Positions 8,354-17,033 of a DNA stretch of 64,000 nt are shown here, piece by piece. A program made the position numbers and the translations under genes. Numbering within the stretch: position 1 is the stretch's first letter; the number at the start of each line of letters is the position of its first letter. The DNA is from Micromonospora sp. CB01531 (lineage in GTDB: Bacteria; Actinomycetota; Actinomycetes; Mycobacteriales; Micromonosporaceae), in NCBI RefSeq assembly GCF_001905095.1, contig NZ_LWLS01000083.1, positions 230,570 through 294,569 of the forward strand, given 5' to 3'. Below the pieces are notes generated by a model. It saw only the letters and a program-made list of their open reading frames with translations. It ran no database searches and had not been told where the DNA came from.

Positions 8354-9797
8354 GCACACCCACCAGCCCACCGTCGCGCTGCCGCTGCTCGGGCCCCGCC
8401 CGGCCCCGCCCCGGCGACGCCTCACGCACACCCTGACCGCCCGCGCGGTCCTGGTCACCTGCGCGGTGGCGCTGGTGTCGGTGCTGGTCACCGCGCTGGT
8501 CGCGGTCCCGCTGGCGGTACGCGGCGCCGAGCGGCGCGACCAGGAGGCGCTGGCCGCCCAGGCCCAGCTCGCGGCCGGTGTGCTCCGGGTCAGCGCGGCG
8601 CGGCAGCGGGACGCCGCCGGGGAGCGGCTGATCCGCCAACTTCGCCAACAGGACATCGACGTGTATCTCATCCGGGCCGGCCAGGTGGATCGCCCCGGCC
8701 TGCCCCGGCAGGTGGTGAGCCGGGTGGCGTCCGGGCGGGACGTCTCCGGTCGGCGGCTGGTCAACGGCGAACGGGCGCTGGTCGAGGGGCGGGCGCTGGC
8801 CCGCGGCGACGGGCTGGTGCTGATCCGGGCCACCACCAGCGGACCCTGGCGGCAGGTGCTGCGCGGCCTCTGGCTGGCGCTGCTCGCCGGGCTCGCCGCC
8901 GGGGTGGTCGCCGGCCTGCTGCTCGCCCGCCGGCTGGCCCGGCCCATCCGGACCGCCGCCCGTGCCGCCGCCCGGCTGCGCGGCGGGGACCGGGCGGTCC
9001 GCGTACCGGTGGAGCCGCCGGACGAGGTGGCCGACCTGGCGTACGCGCTGAACGGGCTGGCCGCCGCGCTGGCCACCAGCGAGGGGCGGCAGCGGGAGTT
9101 CCTGCTCTCCGTCTCGCACGAACTGCGCACCCCGCTCACCGCGATCCGGGGCTATGCCGAGGCGCTGGCCGACGGGGTGATCGAGGCGGATGCGGTGCCG
9201 GCCACCGGGCGGACCATGCTCGCCGAGGCCGAGCACCTGGACCGGCTGGTCGCCGACCTGCTGGCGCTGGCCCGGCTGGAGGCCGCCGACTTCTCGCTGG
9301 AACCGGGCCCGGTCGACCTGACCCGGCTGGCCGCCGACGCGGAACGGACCTGGTCCGACCGGTGCGCGGCGGTCGGGGTGCCGTTCCGGGTGGAGACGCC
9401 CGGCGGGCCGGTGCCCGCGTACACCGATCCGGGGCGGATCCGGCAGGTCGTGGACGGGTTGCTGGAGAACGCGCTGCGGGTCGTACCACCGGGGGCGGCG
9501 ATCGTGCTTGCGGTCCGGCCGGCCGGCGCGGACCCGGCTGCGGGCGGCGTCGTCGAGGTCCGCGACGGCGGACCCGGCTTCACCGACGACGACCTGGCCG
9601 TGGCGTTCGAGCGCGGCGCGCTGCACCAGCGGTACCGGGGCGTGCGCAAGGTGGGCAGCGGCCTGGGCCTGGCGCTCGCCGCCGGGCTGGTCCGCCGCCT
9701 GGGCGGCGACATCGCCGCCGGGCACGCCCCGGAGGGCGGCGCGGCCTTCGCCGTCCGGCTGCCCGGTGATCCTTACCTGACCCGAACATTCGCCTGA
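8346..9797 (+). CDS. HAMP-domain sensor histidine kinase
   Basis: 483-residue membrane kinase. A first membrane helix (about 35-60), an extracytoplasmic sensor of about 110 residues, a second helix (GLWLALLAGLAAGVVAGLLLA), a HAMP linker, the dimerisation box SVSHELRTPLTAI with phospho-His258, then an HATPase domain with the N box (LLENALRVV), DGGPGF and GSGLGLALA. Pairs with the overlapping upstream response regulator. The signal sensed is not evident from sequence. Confidence 0.95.
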   Translation: MPEHTHQPTVALPLLGPRPAPPRRRLTHTLTARAVLVTCAVALVSVLVTALVAVPLAVRGAERRDQEALAAQAQLAAGVLRVSAARQRDAAGERLIRQLRQQDIDVYLIRAGQVDRPGLPRQVVSRVASGRDVSGRRLVNGERALVEGRALARGDGLVLIRATTSGPWRQVLRGLWLALLAGLAAGVVAGLLLARRLARPIRTAARAAARLRGGDRAVRVPVEPPDEVADLAYALNGLAAALATSEGRQREFLLSVSHELRTPLTAIRGYAEALADGVIEADAVPATGRTMLAEAEHLDRLVADLLALARLEAADFSLEPGPVDLTRLAADAERTWSDRCAAVGVPFRVETPGGPVPAYTDPGRIRQVVDGLLENALRVVPPGAAIVLAVRPAGADPAAGGVVEVRDGGPGFTDDDLAVAFERGALHQRYRGVRKVGSGLGLALAAGLVRRLGGDIAAGHAPEGGAAFAVRLPGDPYLTRTFA

Positions 9798-9855
9798 CGG
9801 TCCGCTCGTCCGCCCGGGCGACGATGACGGCACCACGGACCAGAGAGGACAACCG

Positions 9856-10458
9856 ATGGCACGTCAGGGAATCGTCACCGGCGTCACCGCGCTGCTCGCG
9901 GCCACCGCGCTCGGCCTCACCGGCTGCGGCCCGGCCCCGCTCGCCGCGGACCCGGCGAAGGAGACCGCGGTCGAGGTGGCCGCCGCCATGGGAGCGGACG
10001 GTCAGGCGCTCGCCGCGCTGGGCTTCGACGCCGCCGACCTGGACGTCGACCCGGTCGCCGCCCCCTCGGCCGCCGCCCCGGCCGGTGAGCAGGCCGGTCC
10101 GCAGGGCAAGCGGGGTGAGCGGGCGGAGGAGTGGCGGAAGCGGCACCGGACCCGGGTGCTGCTCCGGAAGAACACGCTGCACGGCGAGGTCGTGGTGCAG
10201 ACCAAGGACGGCGGTACGAAGACGATTGCCGTCCAGCGCGGCCAGGTGACCGCCGTCGACGAGCGGTCGATGACCGTGAAGTCCGCCGACGGCTTCACGA
10301 TGACCTGGACCTTCGGTGACAAGCTGCGGGTCGTTGAGCGGCGCACCACCGTGCGGTCCAGCGACATCAAGGCCGGCACCACCGTCGGGGTCGCGGGTGC
10401 CAAGGACGGCGACGGTGGTAGCGCCCGGCTGATCGTGGTGCCGGTCAGGCAGCGGTGA
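9856..10458 (+). CDS. Secreted lipoprotein, function unknown
   Basis: 200 residues with a lipoprotein signal peptide: ARQG, hydrophobic run, and lipobox LTGC at about residue 22-25. The mature part has a low-complexity Ala/Pro segment, a basic helix (KRGERAEEWRKRHRTR) and a beta-rich C-terminus (VVVQTKDGGTKTIAVQRGQVTAVD) resembling DUF5666-like strands. It starts 58 bases after the histidine kinase, in the same direction, with AGAGAGGACAACCG upstream, and ends in a strong terminator. It may act as, or report to, the sensor's periplasmic side; this is inference. Confidence 0.75.
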   Translation: MARQGIVTGVTALLAATALGLTGCGPAPLAADPAKETAVEVAAAMGADGQALAALGFDAADLDVDPVAAPSAAAPAGEQAGPQGKRGERAEEWRKRHRTRVLLRKNTLHGEVVVQTKDGGTKTIAVQRGQVTAVDERSMTVKSADGFTMTWTFGDKLRVVERRTTVRSSDIKAGTTVGVAGAKDGDGGSARLIVVPVRQR

Positions 10459-10463
10459 ACGGA

Positions 10464-10501
10464 GGGGCCCCCGCTTGCCGCCTGGTGGTAGCGGGGGCCC
10501 C
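10464..10501. terminator. Strong bidirectional terminator
   Basis: Perfect 12-bp stem GGGGCCCCCGCT / AGCGGGGGCCCC between the lipoprotein gene and the convergent lipase-like gene. Confidence 0.8.
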
Positions 10502-10516
10502 GGTTGACAGTTCGGA

Positions 10517-12115
10517 TCAGTAGACGCGGGATCCGACGAAGTCGTCGTGGCCGTAGCCGACCGGGTTGGCGTACGACCGGGACTCGAAGGACCACTGCTG
10601 ACGGGTGCTGGTGGTGCAGGCGGCCAGCCGTAGCCGCGGGGTCCCCAGCAGTGGGTTGTCGAAGCCGACGCAGAGGTTGCTCGCGCCGGCCGGCTTGAGC
10701 TGGTTGCCGGCGAAGACGAACTTCTGGTTGGGCCCGCCGTGGCAGTCGTAGCTGTTGACCGTGGTGCCGGCGGTCAGCGAGCCGCCGGTGACGTCCAGGC
10801 AGCGGTCGTGGGAGAGCTCGGAGTGCAGCGACTGCCGCGCCGGGTCGTACCAGAAACCCTGGTTCCGCCCGCCGTGGCAGGCGTACGACTGCTGCACGGT
10901 GCCGTTGCGGGAGTCGTATCCCTTGCCGTCCACGCAGGTGCCGGTGGCGACGTTGCGCAACTGGCGGAACGTCAGCAGCTCGTTGACCAGCACGCCCTGC
11001 CCGGTGCTGGCCGGGTCGACGCAGGTGGCCTGCTGCTGGCCTGCGGTCCAGAACTGGGTGATGCACTGGGCGAACATGCCGTGGCCCCGGTAGTTGGGGT
11101 GGAACGACTGCCGGGCCGCGTTCTCGTCCCAGATCCCGACCTCGATGTAGAGACCGCGGACCGAGGTGTTGTCGGTGCACACCTCGTGGCCGTGGAAGAG
11201 CCGACTGGCGTCCAGGTAGCGGGTCCCGGTGTTCGCGGCGGCCGCGCGCAGCGCCGACTCGAACAGCGGCACCGCCTTGTTCCGGGCGAACGCCATGTCG
11301 GCCAGGTAGAGCAGGCAGCCGCCGGCGTACCAGCCGGGGAAGTCGGGGTTGTCCTCGACGTCCGGGCTGGCCGGGCTCGGGTACGACATCAGCACCAGCT
11401 CGTAGTCGGAGCGTAGGTAGCCGGCGGAGGTCATGGTCTGCCGGATCGAGTTGATCGCGGCCTCGACCGCGACCCGACTGCCGTCGGTGCGGATCGTCCA
11501 CTGGTCGGTGTACGTCGGCCAGCACGCCCCCTGGAAGAAGACCCGGCGGATCGCGCAGTCGGTGGCGACCGGCCCGAACTGGATGGTGCCTTCGCCGTTC
11601 GCGCCGACGACCACCCAGATCAGCTTGACGTGCGTGTTGCGCGCCTTGATCGCCAGGTAGTCGCCCTGGTTCAGCTCGTTGTGCTGGGTCGGGCCGCCGG
11701 CCATCAGGTGCCACGGGGTGGCGCCCGAGCAGGCCAGGTTGTAGCGCTCGTCGGCCGGGATGCCGGTACGGAAGACGGCCTGGTCGTACGAACGGTCGCA
11801 CCAGTTGCCGGGCTGATGGGTGCCGGGGACGTAGTTGCCCACCCCCTCCCCGGAGATCTCGCTGTCGCCCATGGTGACCAGGGCGGTCCGCCGCTGCTCC
11901 AGCGGCCGGAGTTCGGGGGATCCGTAGAGAGCGGTGGCCTCGGCGGCCCGGACGGTTTCGAGGGCGGCGGGGAGCGGCTGGACGGCGGGCCGATCGGCGG
12001 CGGCCGCGGGGGCGGCCGGTCCGACCAGGAGCGGCAGGGCGAGAGCGGCGGCGGACACGACGGCCAGGGCCCGCCGTCGGGTCGTCCGCCCGCGCCTGGC
12101 GGGGGTACCAAGCAT
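10517..12115 (-). CDS. Secreted SGNH-hydrolase (lipase/esterase-like) with ricin-type lectin domain
   Basis: 532 residues. A twin-arginine-rich N-terminus (RRGRTTRRRALAVV) and hydrophobic run ending AAPAAAA suggest Tat or Sec export. The hydrolase part shows SGNH blocks: GDSEISGEG with the nucleophile Ser, SGATPWHL, the GxN-type GANGEG, and a C-terminal SFHPNYRGH carrying the catalytic His. The last ~130 residues form a beta-trefoil lectin with CVDGKGYD, NQGFWYD, CLDVTGG and QQWSFE repeats. It should act on lipids or acylated polysaccharide outside the cell. ATG at 12113-12115 is chosen for its AAAGGAG site; longer reads add non-coding-like sequence. Confidence 0.88.
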   Translation of the reverse strand: MLGTPARRGRTTRRRALAVVSAAALALPLLVGPAAPAAAADRPAVQPLPAALETVRAAEATALYGSPELRPLEQRRTALVTMGDSEISGEGVGNYVPGTHQPGNWCDRSYDQAVFRTGIPADERYNLACSGATPWHLMAGGPTQHNELNQGDYLAIKARNTHVKLIWVVVGANGEGTIQFGPVATDCAIRRVFFQGACWPTYTDQWTIRTDGSRVAVEAAINSIRQTMTSAGYLRSDYELVLMSYPSPASPDVEDNPDFPGWYAGGCLLYLADMAFARNKAVPLFESALRAAAANTGTRYLDASRLFHGHEVCTDNTSVRGLYIEVGIWDENAARQSFHPNYRGHGMFAQCITQFWTAGQQQATCVDPASTGQGVLVNELLTFRQLRNVATGTCVDGKGYDSRNGTVQQSYACHGGRNQGFWYDPARQSLHSELSHDRCLDVTGGSLTAGTTVNSYDCHGGPNQKFVFAGNQLKPAGASNLCVGFDNPLLGTPRLRLAACTTSTRQQWSFESRSYANPVGYGHDDFVGSRVY

Positions 12116-12376
12116 CGACGCACTCCTTTCGGTCAATCGCTCGACGTCGATTGAATTACCGGAAGGTAACCCGAATGGAGGAGGGATGTGAATGCGTCTC
12201 GGAAACGTTGCGGCGGGTGCGGAAGCGGACCCTTCCGGCATATCGGTTCGTCCGTGTGGGCGGCAGCGGACCGGCCGGGTGTTCAACCTCGTCGAATTCG
12301 CTGCCATGCTTTGGTGACCGCGGGGACCAGCCAGGTTACGCTAGGCCCGATCTGCCGTCGCCACCGTGGAGAACCC

Positions 12377-13075
12377 GTGAAGCTGTCGATCCTCATGCCG
12401 GTCTACAACGAGGAAGAACGCATCGCGGATGCCCTCAAGCAGGCGTTGGCAGTGGACTACCCGTGCGAGATCGAACTCGTCGTCGTCGACGACGGCAGCC
12501 GCGACGGCACCGCCGAGGTGCTCGGCCGGGTGGACGACGCCCGGCTGCGGGTCATCACCCACCAGCGCAACGCCGGCAAGGGCGCGGCGATCAAGACCGC
12601 CGTCGACAACGCCGAGGGCGACTACCTGGTCATCCTCGACGCCGACCTCGAGTACGACCCGCAGGACATCCCGCGGCTGCTCGAGCCGGTGCTCGACGGC
12701 CGGGCGACGGTCGTCTACGGCAATCGGACCTTCGGCAGCCACAGCGCCTACAGCTTCTGGTACGTGATGGGCAACAAGGGCGTCACGATGGCGGCCAACG
12801 TGCTCTTCAACTCCTACATCGGCGACCTGGAGACCTGCTTCAAGCTGATGCCGCTGGAGCTCTACCGCTCGCTGCGGATCCGCTCCCGCGGCTTCGGCAT
12901 GGAGGCCGAGGTCACCGGCAAGCTGCTCCGCCAGCGCATCCGCCCGTACGAGGTGCCGATCAGCTACCGTGCGCGGGGCCGCGAGGAGGGCAAGAAGATC
13001 ACCTGGAAGGACGGCGTCGAGGCGATCTGGATCCTCGCCCGTGAGCGTGCCCGGCGCCGCCCGGTCGGCTCCTGA
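12377..13075 (+). CDS. Family 2 glycosyltransferase (polyprenyl-phosphate sugar transferase-like)
   Basis: 232-residue GT-A transferase. Motifs: SILMPVYNEEERI, VVVDDGSRDGTAE, DADLEYDP (metal-binding DxD) and the late DLETCFKLMP, which match the dolichyl/polyprenyl-phosphate mannose and glucose synthase branch. There are no C-terminal membrane helices, so it is a short, soluble-type member. GTG at 12377 follows GTGGAGAACCC. It probably loads a sugar onto a lipid carrier that GT-C enzymes then use; a GT-C-like protein lies 6 kb downstream, but not linked. Confidence 0.88.
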   Translation: MKLSILMPVYNEEERIADALKQALAVDYPCEIELVVVDDGSRDGTAEVLGRVDDARLRVITHQRNAGKGAAIKTAVDNAEGDYLVILDADLEYDPQDIPRLLEPVLDGRATVVYGNRTFGSHSAYSFWYVMGNKGVTMAANVLFNSYIGDLETCFKLMPLELYRSLRIRSRGFGMEAEVTGKLLRQRIRPYEVPISYRARGREEGKKITWKDGVEAIWILARERARRRPVGS

Positions 13076-13146
13076 TCTCTCATCGCCAGGTTGCGGATCG
13101 GGCGGTGTCCCGGGCTGGTTGATCCCGCGATACCGCGACCCCCGGT

Positions 13147-14025
13147 TCAGACGGCGAGGAACTCCTCGACCGATCGGCGCAGGCCGGCCGCGTCCAGGCC
13201 GTGCCAGCGGTCGTGATCCTCGGGCGTGCCGTAGCGGCGCAGCTCCGACCGGCCCACCCCGAGAGCGAGCAACCGGTGCGGCCGGTCGGCCAGCGCCGCG
13301 CCGACCACCCGGGCCGAGGTGCCCGCCAGGTACGGCTCGACCAGGATCACCTCGGTGCCGGCGAGGGCCCGCAGCCCCGCCGTGTCGAAGGGCCGCGGCC
13401 GATGGGTGTACGCCACGGTGACCGGCCGGTCGGCGACCGCCGCGAGGGCCTGGTCGAGCAGCGGCCCGACCGCCACCAGCAGCGGTGCGCCCGGCCTTGC
13501 GTCGCGGACCACCCGTAGGTCACCCGCCTCCGGGTACGCCCGCGCGTTGCTCTGGGTGGACAGCCGCACGTACGCCGAATCCGACCCGCACACCGCGCCG
13601 CGTAGCAACCCCGGCACCTCGTCCCGGTGACCGGGCACGTGGACCGTCCAGTCGTGCAGGGTGTCGATCAGCGCGACGTCCGCCGGACTCAGGTGGGTAC
13701 GGCCCGCCGCTGCCCGGTCGTACGACGCGCCGATGCTGACCAGCACCGCCCCGACCCCCTGGTGGTCGAGGTCCAGCTTGATCTGCTCGTACGCCCGCTC
13801 GACCAGGAACGGCGCGTAGCTGTGCACGATCGGGCGCTGACCGGTCAGCGCGAGGCCACCCGCCACGCCCACCAGGAGCTGCTCCCGGATGCCGACGTTG
13901 ATGACCCGGTCCGGGTGGCGTTCGGCGGCCGGGGCGAATGCCGCGGCGGAGATGTCGGCCAGCACGATGGTGGTCCGGGGGTCGTCCAGGAAGGTGGTGG
14001 CCGTGGCCACGAAGGTGTCGCGCAT
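13147..14025 (-). CDS. Transketolase, C-terminal subunit (pyrimidine-binding plus C domain)
   Basis: 292 residues corresponding to the second half of transketolase: ADISAAAF, the GIREQLLVGVAGGLAL segment carrying the glutamate that activates thiamine diphosphate, and the transketolase C domain. Together with the gene upstream it forms a split, two-subunit transketolase-like enzyme. The ATG at 14023-14025 lies 2 bases after the stop of the N-terminal subunit gene, whose last codons (GACGAGGAG) supply the ribosome site, so translation is coupled. Reactions of this split group vary (pentose phosphate or a sugar-specific pathway). Confidence 0.86.
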   Translation of the reverse strand: MRDTFVATATTFLDDPRTTIVLADISAAAFAPAAERHPDRVINVGIREQLLVGVAGGLALTGQRPIVHSYAPFLVERAYEQIKLDLDHQGVGAVLVSIGASYDRAAAGRTHLSPADVALIDTLHDWTVHVPGHRDEVPGLLRGAVCGSDSAYVRLSTQSNARAYPEAGDLRVVRDARPGAPLLVAVGPLLDQALAAVADRPVTVAYTHRPRPFDTAGLRALAGTEVILVEPYLAGTSARVVGAALADRPHRLLALGVGRSELRRYGTPEDHDRWHGLDAAGLRRSVEEFLAV

Positions 14026-14027
14026 GA

Positions 14028-14720
14028 TCACTCCTCGTCGGTGACGACCGCGACGACGACGTGCGGCCGATGGTGGTCGTGCCCGGTGAGGGCGGTGTGC
14101 AGGGCCTCGTGGTCCCGGCCGGCCACGGTCGCGGCGCTCCACCCGTTGACGGTGAACCGGCTCGCCGCGCCGCCCGGCCAGCCGTGACTCGCCGACCGGT
14201 TGTCCAGCACGATCGCGGTCAGGTTGGCCAGCCCCGTCGCCCCGGCGTACGCGATCGCCTCGTGGTTGGAACCCTCGTCCAGTTCGGCATCGCCGAGCAG
14301 CACGTACACCCGGGGGTCGAACCGGCCCTGGGCCCGCAGCCCGAGCGCGGTGCCCACACCCAGGCCGAGCCCGTGCCCGAGCGACCCGGACCCGATCTCC
14401 ACGCCGGGCACCAGCAGCCGGTCCGGATGGTCGCCGAGCCGGCTGTCCGGCCCGCCCTGGTCGTCCAGCCACTCGAGCGGGATGAAGCCCTTCGCGGCGA
14501 GCAGCGCGTAGTAGCCGGCGACGGCGTGCCCCTTGGACAGCAGGAAGCGGTCCCGGTCGGGGTCGTCGACGGTCTCCGGGGTGATCCGGAGCACCCGGTC
14601 GTAGAGCACCTGGAGCACGTCCAGCGTCGAGTACACGTTCGCGCCGAACTCGCGCCCGGCGCGGACCCGGTCGAGCAGCGCCCGCAGCACGGCGGGGTCG
14701 GTGGCGGTCGTCGTCGTCAT
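14028..14720 (-). CDS. Transketolase, N-terminal subunit (thiamine diphosphate/Mg binding)
   Basis: 230 residues with the PP domain of transketolases: GSLGHGLGLGVGTALG, then the GDAELDEGSNHEA motif and NLTAIVLDNR that bind Mg and the diphosphate. Start at ATG 14718-14720 (MTTTTATDP); the in-frame start at 14747 would run through the SoxR-like palindrome and is rejected. The leader is only about 14 bases from the palindrome, so the mRNA is probably leaderless or very short-leadered. Divergent from the SoxR-type regulator, which may control it. Confidence 0.86.
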   Translation of the reverse strand: MTTTTATDPAVLRALLDRVRAGREFGANVYSTLDVLQVLYDRVLRITPETVDDPDRDRFLLSKGHAVAGYYALLAAKGFIPLEWLDDQGGPDSRLGDHPDRLLVPGVEIGSGSLGHGLGLGVGTALGLRAQGRFDPRVYVLLGDAELDEGSNHEAIAYAGATGLANLTAIVLDNRSASHGWPGGAASRFTVNGWSAATVAGRDHEALHTALTGHDHHRPHVVVAVVTDEE

Positions 14721-14733
14721 GCCGCTAGCCTCG

Positions 14734-14755
14734 GAGTTGAAGCGCACTTCAACTC
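14734..14755. promoter_or_regulatory. Palindromic operator between transketolase and soxR
   Basis: GAGTTGAAG-CGCA-CTTCAACTC, 9-bp perfect arms, centred between two divergent starts (14720 and 14767). MerR-family activators such as SoxR bind palindromes of this size between the -35 and -10 elements. The single site could serve both promoters. Confidence 0.7.
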
Positions 14756-14766
14756 AAGGCCCTGTG

Positions 14767-15228
14767 ATGCACGAAGCACTCACCATCGGACAGCTCGCCA
14801 CCCGCAGCGGGGTGGCCCCCTCCGCGCTGCGCTACTACGAGCGGCTCGGGCTGATCCGGTCCCAGCGCACCGGCGGCAACCAGCGCCGGTACGCCCGCAC
14901 CGAGCTGCGCCGGGTGGCGTTCATCCGGATCTCGCAGCAGGTGGGCGTCTCGCTGGAAGAGATCCGGGAGGCGCTCGACTCCCTGCCGTCGTCGCGTACG
15001 CCCACCCCGGACGACTGGGCCGCCCTCTCCCGCAGCTGGCGCGACCGGCTGGACGAGAAGATCCGGCTGCTCGGCAAGCTCCGCGACGACCTGGACGGCT
15101 GCATCGGCTGTGGCTGCCTGTCGCTGCAGCGCTGCACCCTCTACAACCCCGCTGACTCGCTGGCCGCCGAGGGCCCGGGCGCGCGGCTCATGCTGCCCCG
15201 CCCCGACTCGGACCCGGCGCCGGCCTGA
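14767..15228 (+). CDS. soxR: SoxR-type redox-sensitive MerR-family regulator
   Basis: 153 residues. An N-terminal MerR winged helix (LTIGQLATRSGVAPSALRYYERLGLI), a dimerisation helix, and the C-terminal cluster CIGCGCLSLQRC, i.e. CX2CXCX5C, which ligates the [2Fe-2S] cluster in SoxR. Oxidation of the cluster by redox-active compounds activates transcription (family knowledge; in actinomycetes the trigger is often the organism's own pigments or quinones). Start at ATG 14767, 11 bases after the palindrome; GTG at 14764 is possible. Convergent with, and 4 bases from, the quinone oxidoreductase gene. Confidence 0.92.
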   Translation: MHEALTIGQLATRSGVAPSALRYYERLGLIRSQRTGGNQRRYARTELRRVAFIRISQQVGVSLEEIREALDSLPSSRTPTPDDWAALSRSWRDRLDEKIRLLGKLRDDLDGCIGCGCLSLQRCTLYNPADSLAAEGPGARLMLPRPDSDPAPA

Positions 15229-15232
15229 CCGG

Positions 15233-16207
15233 TCACCGGACCAGCAGCACCTTGCCCAGGTGGTCGCTCGTCTCCAGCAGGCGGTGCGCGTCGGCGGCGT
15301 CGGCCAGCTTCGCCCGGGCGTGCACCACCGGCCGGACCGCCCCGGACTCAACCAGCGGCCACACCTGCTCGCGTACCCCCCGGACGATCTCCGCCTTCTC
15401 GTCCAGCGGGCGGGAACGCAGCGCCGTCGCGTGGACCGAACCGCGTTTCGCCAGCAGCATTCCCAGGTCCAGCTCGCCCTTGCGACCGCCCTGCATGCCG
15501 ATCACCACGAGCCGGCCACCGGTGGCCAGCGCCGCCACGTTCCGCGGCAGGTACGCGGCGCCCATGATGTCCAGGATCACGTCCGCGCCCCGCCCGTCGG
15601 TGACCCGGCGGACCTCCTCGACGAAGTCCTGCTCCCGGTAGTCGATCGCGTGCGCGGCGCCCAGCTCGCGCAGCCGGTCGTGCTTGCCCGACCGGGCGGT
15701 CACCACCACCGTGGCGCCGAGCGCCACGCCGAGCTGGATCGCGAAGGTGCCGATCCCGCTGCCCCCGCCGTGCACCAGGAGCGTCTCGCCCTCGGCCAGC
15801 CGGGCGAGCTGGACCACGTTCGACCAGACCGTGCAGGCCACCTCGGGCAGCGCGGCCGCGTCGACCAGGTCGACGCCGCGCGGGACCGGCAGGAGCTGCC
15901 CGGCCGGCACGGCCACCCGTTCGGCGTACCCACCGCCGGCCAGCAGCGCGCAGACCTCGTCGCCGACCGCCCAGCCGGTCACGCCCGGGCCGAGCGCGGC
16001 GACCACCCCGGAGCACTCCAACCCCGGGTACGCCGGCGCGCCCGGCGGCGGCGGGTACTGCCCCTGCCGTTGCAGCAGGTCGGCGCGGTTCACCGCGCTC
16101 GCCGACACCTCGACGACCACCTCGCCGGGGCCGGGCTCCGGGTCGGGCACCTCCGACCACACGAGGGCCTCGGGTCCGCCGGGTTTCGGGATCGTGATCG
16201 CGTGCAT
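15233..16207 (-). CDS. NAD(P)H:quinone oxidoreductase, zinc-independent MDR family
   Basis: 324-residue medium-chain reductase of the quinone oxidoreductase/PIG3 type: AVNRADLLQRQGQYP, a GHExxG-like region replaced by GLECSGVV (no catalytic zinc ligands), and the nucleotide-binding VHGGGSGIGTFAIQLG. It should reduce quinones or enones with NADPH. Start ATG at 16205-16207. Convergent with soxR; reducing quinones next to a redox-cycling sensor makes functional sense, but no palindrome is seen at its promoter. Confidence 0.9.
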   Translation of the reverse strand: MHAITIPKPGGPEALVWSEVPDPEPGPGEVVVEVSASAVNRADLLQRQGQYPPPPGAPAYPGLECSGVVAALGPGVTGWAVGDEVCALLAGGGYAERVAVPAGQLLPVPRGVDLVDAAALPEVACTVWSNVVQLARLAEGETLLVHGGGSGIGTFAIQLGVALGATVVVTARSGKHDRLRELGAAHAIDYREQDFVEEVRRVTDGRGADVILDIMGAAYLPRNVAALATGGRLVVIGMQGGRKGELDLGMLLAKRGSVHATALRSRPLDEKAEIVRGVREQVWPLVESGAVRPVVHARAKLADAADAHRLLETSDHLGKVLLVR

Positions 16208-16216
16208 GGCCCAGTC

Positions 16217-16765
16217 TTACCCGATCCGACCGTCCGTCCACGCCCGAGTCAGGATCTCATCCACCGTCTCCGCCGGGGTCTGCGCCGAGGTGTCCAGCCA
16301 GAGCCCGATCCGGGGCGTCTCGGCGCGGAACCCGGCGTCGAAGTCGGCGATCGGCCAGTCCCCGTACCCCTGCTTGGGCCGGTCCCGCTCGCGGGCGGCG
16401 ACCACCTCGGCGTGCGGCGCGAGCACCACCACCGCGAGCGGCCAGTGCCGGATCCGTTCGACCATGGCCGACAGTTCGGCGCCGATCACGATGTCCTGGA
16501 GTACGACGGTGAAGCCCTCGGCGGCGTACCGGTCCGCCGCTGTGGCGGCCAGGTCGTAGCGGAGCCGAAGCTGCCGCCACGCCTCGTCCGAGAGCTGCGC
16601 GGTCATCTCCGCGCGCCCGTTCACCACCATCCGCCGGAACACGTCACCGCGCAAGTGCACCGAGCGGGGCAGCCGCCGGGCCAGCAGTTCGGCCACAGTC
16701 GACTTGCCCGCCGCCATGATTCCGGTGATCAGCACCACCGCCGGGGTTTCCCACACGGGGGCCAT
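16217..16765 (-). CDS. AAA/P-loop kinase-like protein (chloramphenicol phosphotransferase-like)
   Basis: 182 residues: Walker A LITGIMAAGKSTVAE, a RGDVFRRMVV segment like the substrate-binding region of zeta-toxin/CPT-type P-loop kinases, and a conserved AARERDRPKQGYGD. It probably phosphorylates a small molecule; the substrate is unknown. ATG at 16763-16765 is used because the frame upstream runs through a tRNA gene. It ends 9 bases upstream of the oxidoreductase start, same strand, so the two likely share a transcript. Confidence 0.78.
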   Translation of the reverse strand: MAPVWETPAVVLITGIMAAGKSTVAELLARRLPRSVHLRGDVFRRMVVNGRAEMTAQLSDEAWRQLRLRYDLAATAADRYAAEGFTVVLQDIVIGAELSAMVERIRHWPLAVVVLAPHAEVVAARERDRPKQGYGDWPIADFDAGFRAETPRIGLWLDTSAQTPAETVDEILTRAWTDGRIG

Positions 16766-16854
16766 CCTGCCAGCGAGGGGTGGGACGGCGGCTCGCCCGT
16801 GGTGCGGTCCGTGGCAGACTAGGCACGGCGCGCGCCCCGTGGGGGACGTGTCCG

Positions 16855-16941
16855 GGAGGGTTCGCCTAGTGGCCGATGGCGCTGGTCTTGAAAACCGGTA
16901 AGGCAGCGATGTCTTCGTGGGTTCGAATCCCACACCCTCCG
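16855..16941 (+). tRNA. tRNA-Ser (anticodon UGA)
   Basis: Cloverleaf seen by eye: acceptor GGAGGGT / ACCCTCC with G73, D arm with GCCTAGTGGCC, anticodon loop CTTGAAA (TGA), a long variable arm as in class II tRNAs, and T arm GTGGGTTCGAATCCCAC. CCA is not encoded. Confidence 0.95.
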
Positions 16942-17033
16942 CAACCCGGGTCCCCGTCGCGTCCTCGCGCACGGCGGGCGCTCGCGGGGTATGAAGGGGC
17001 GCAGGAACTCGCGCACCCGGAAGGATCCTCTCG

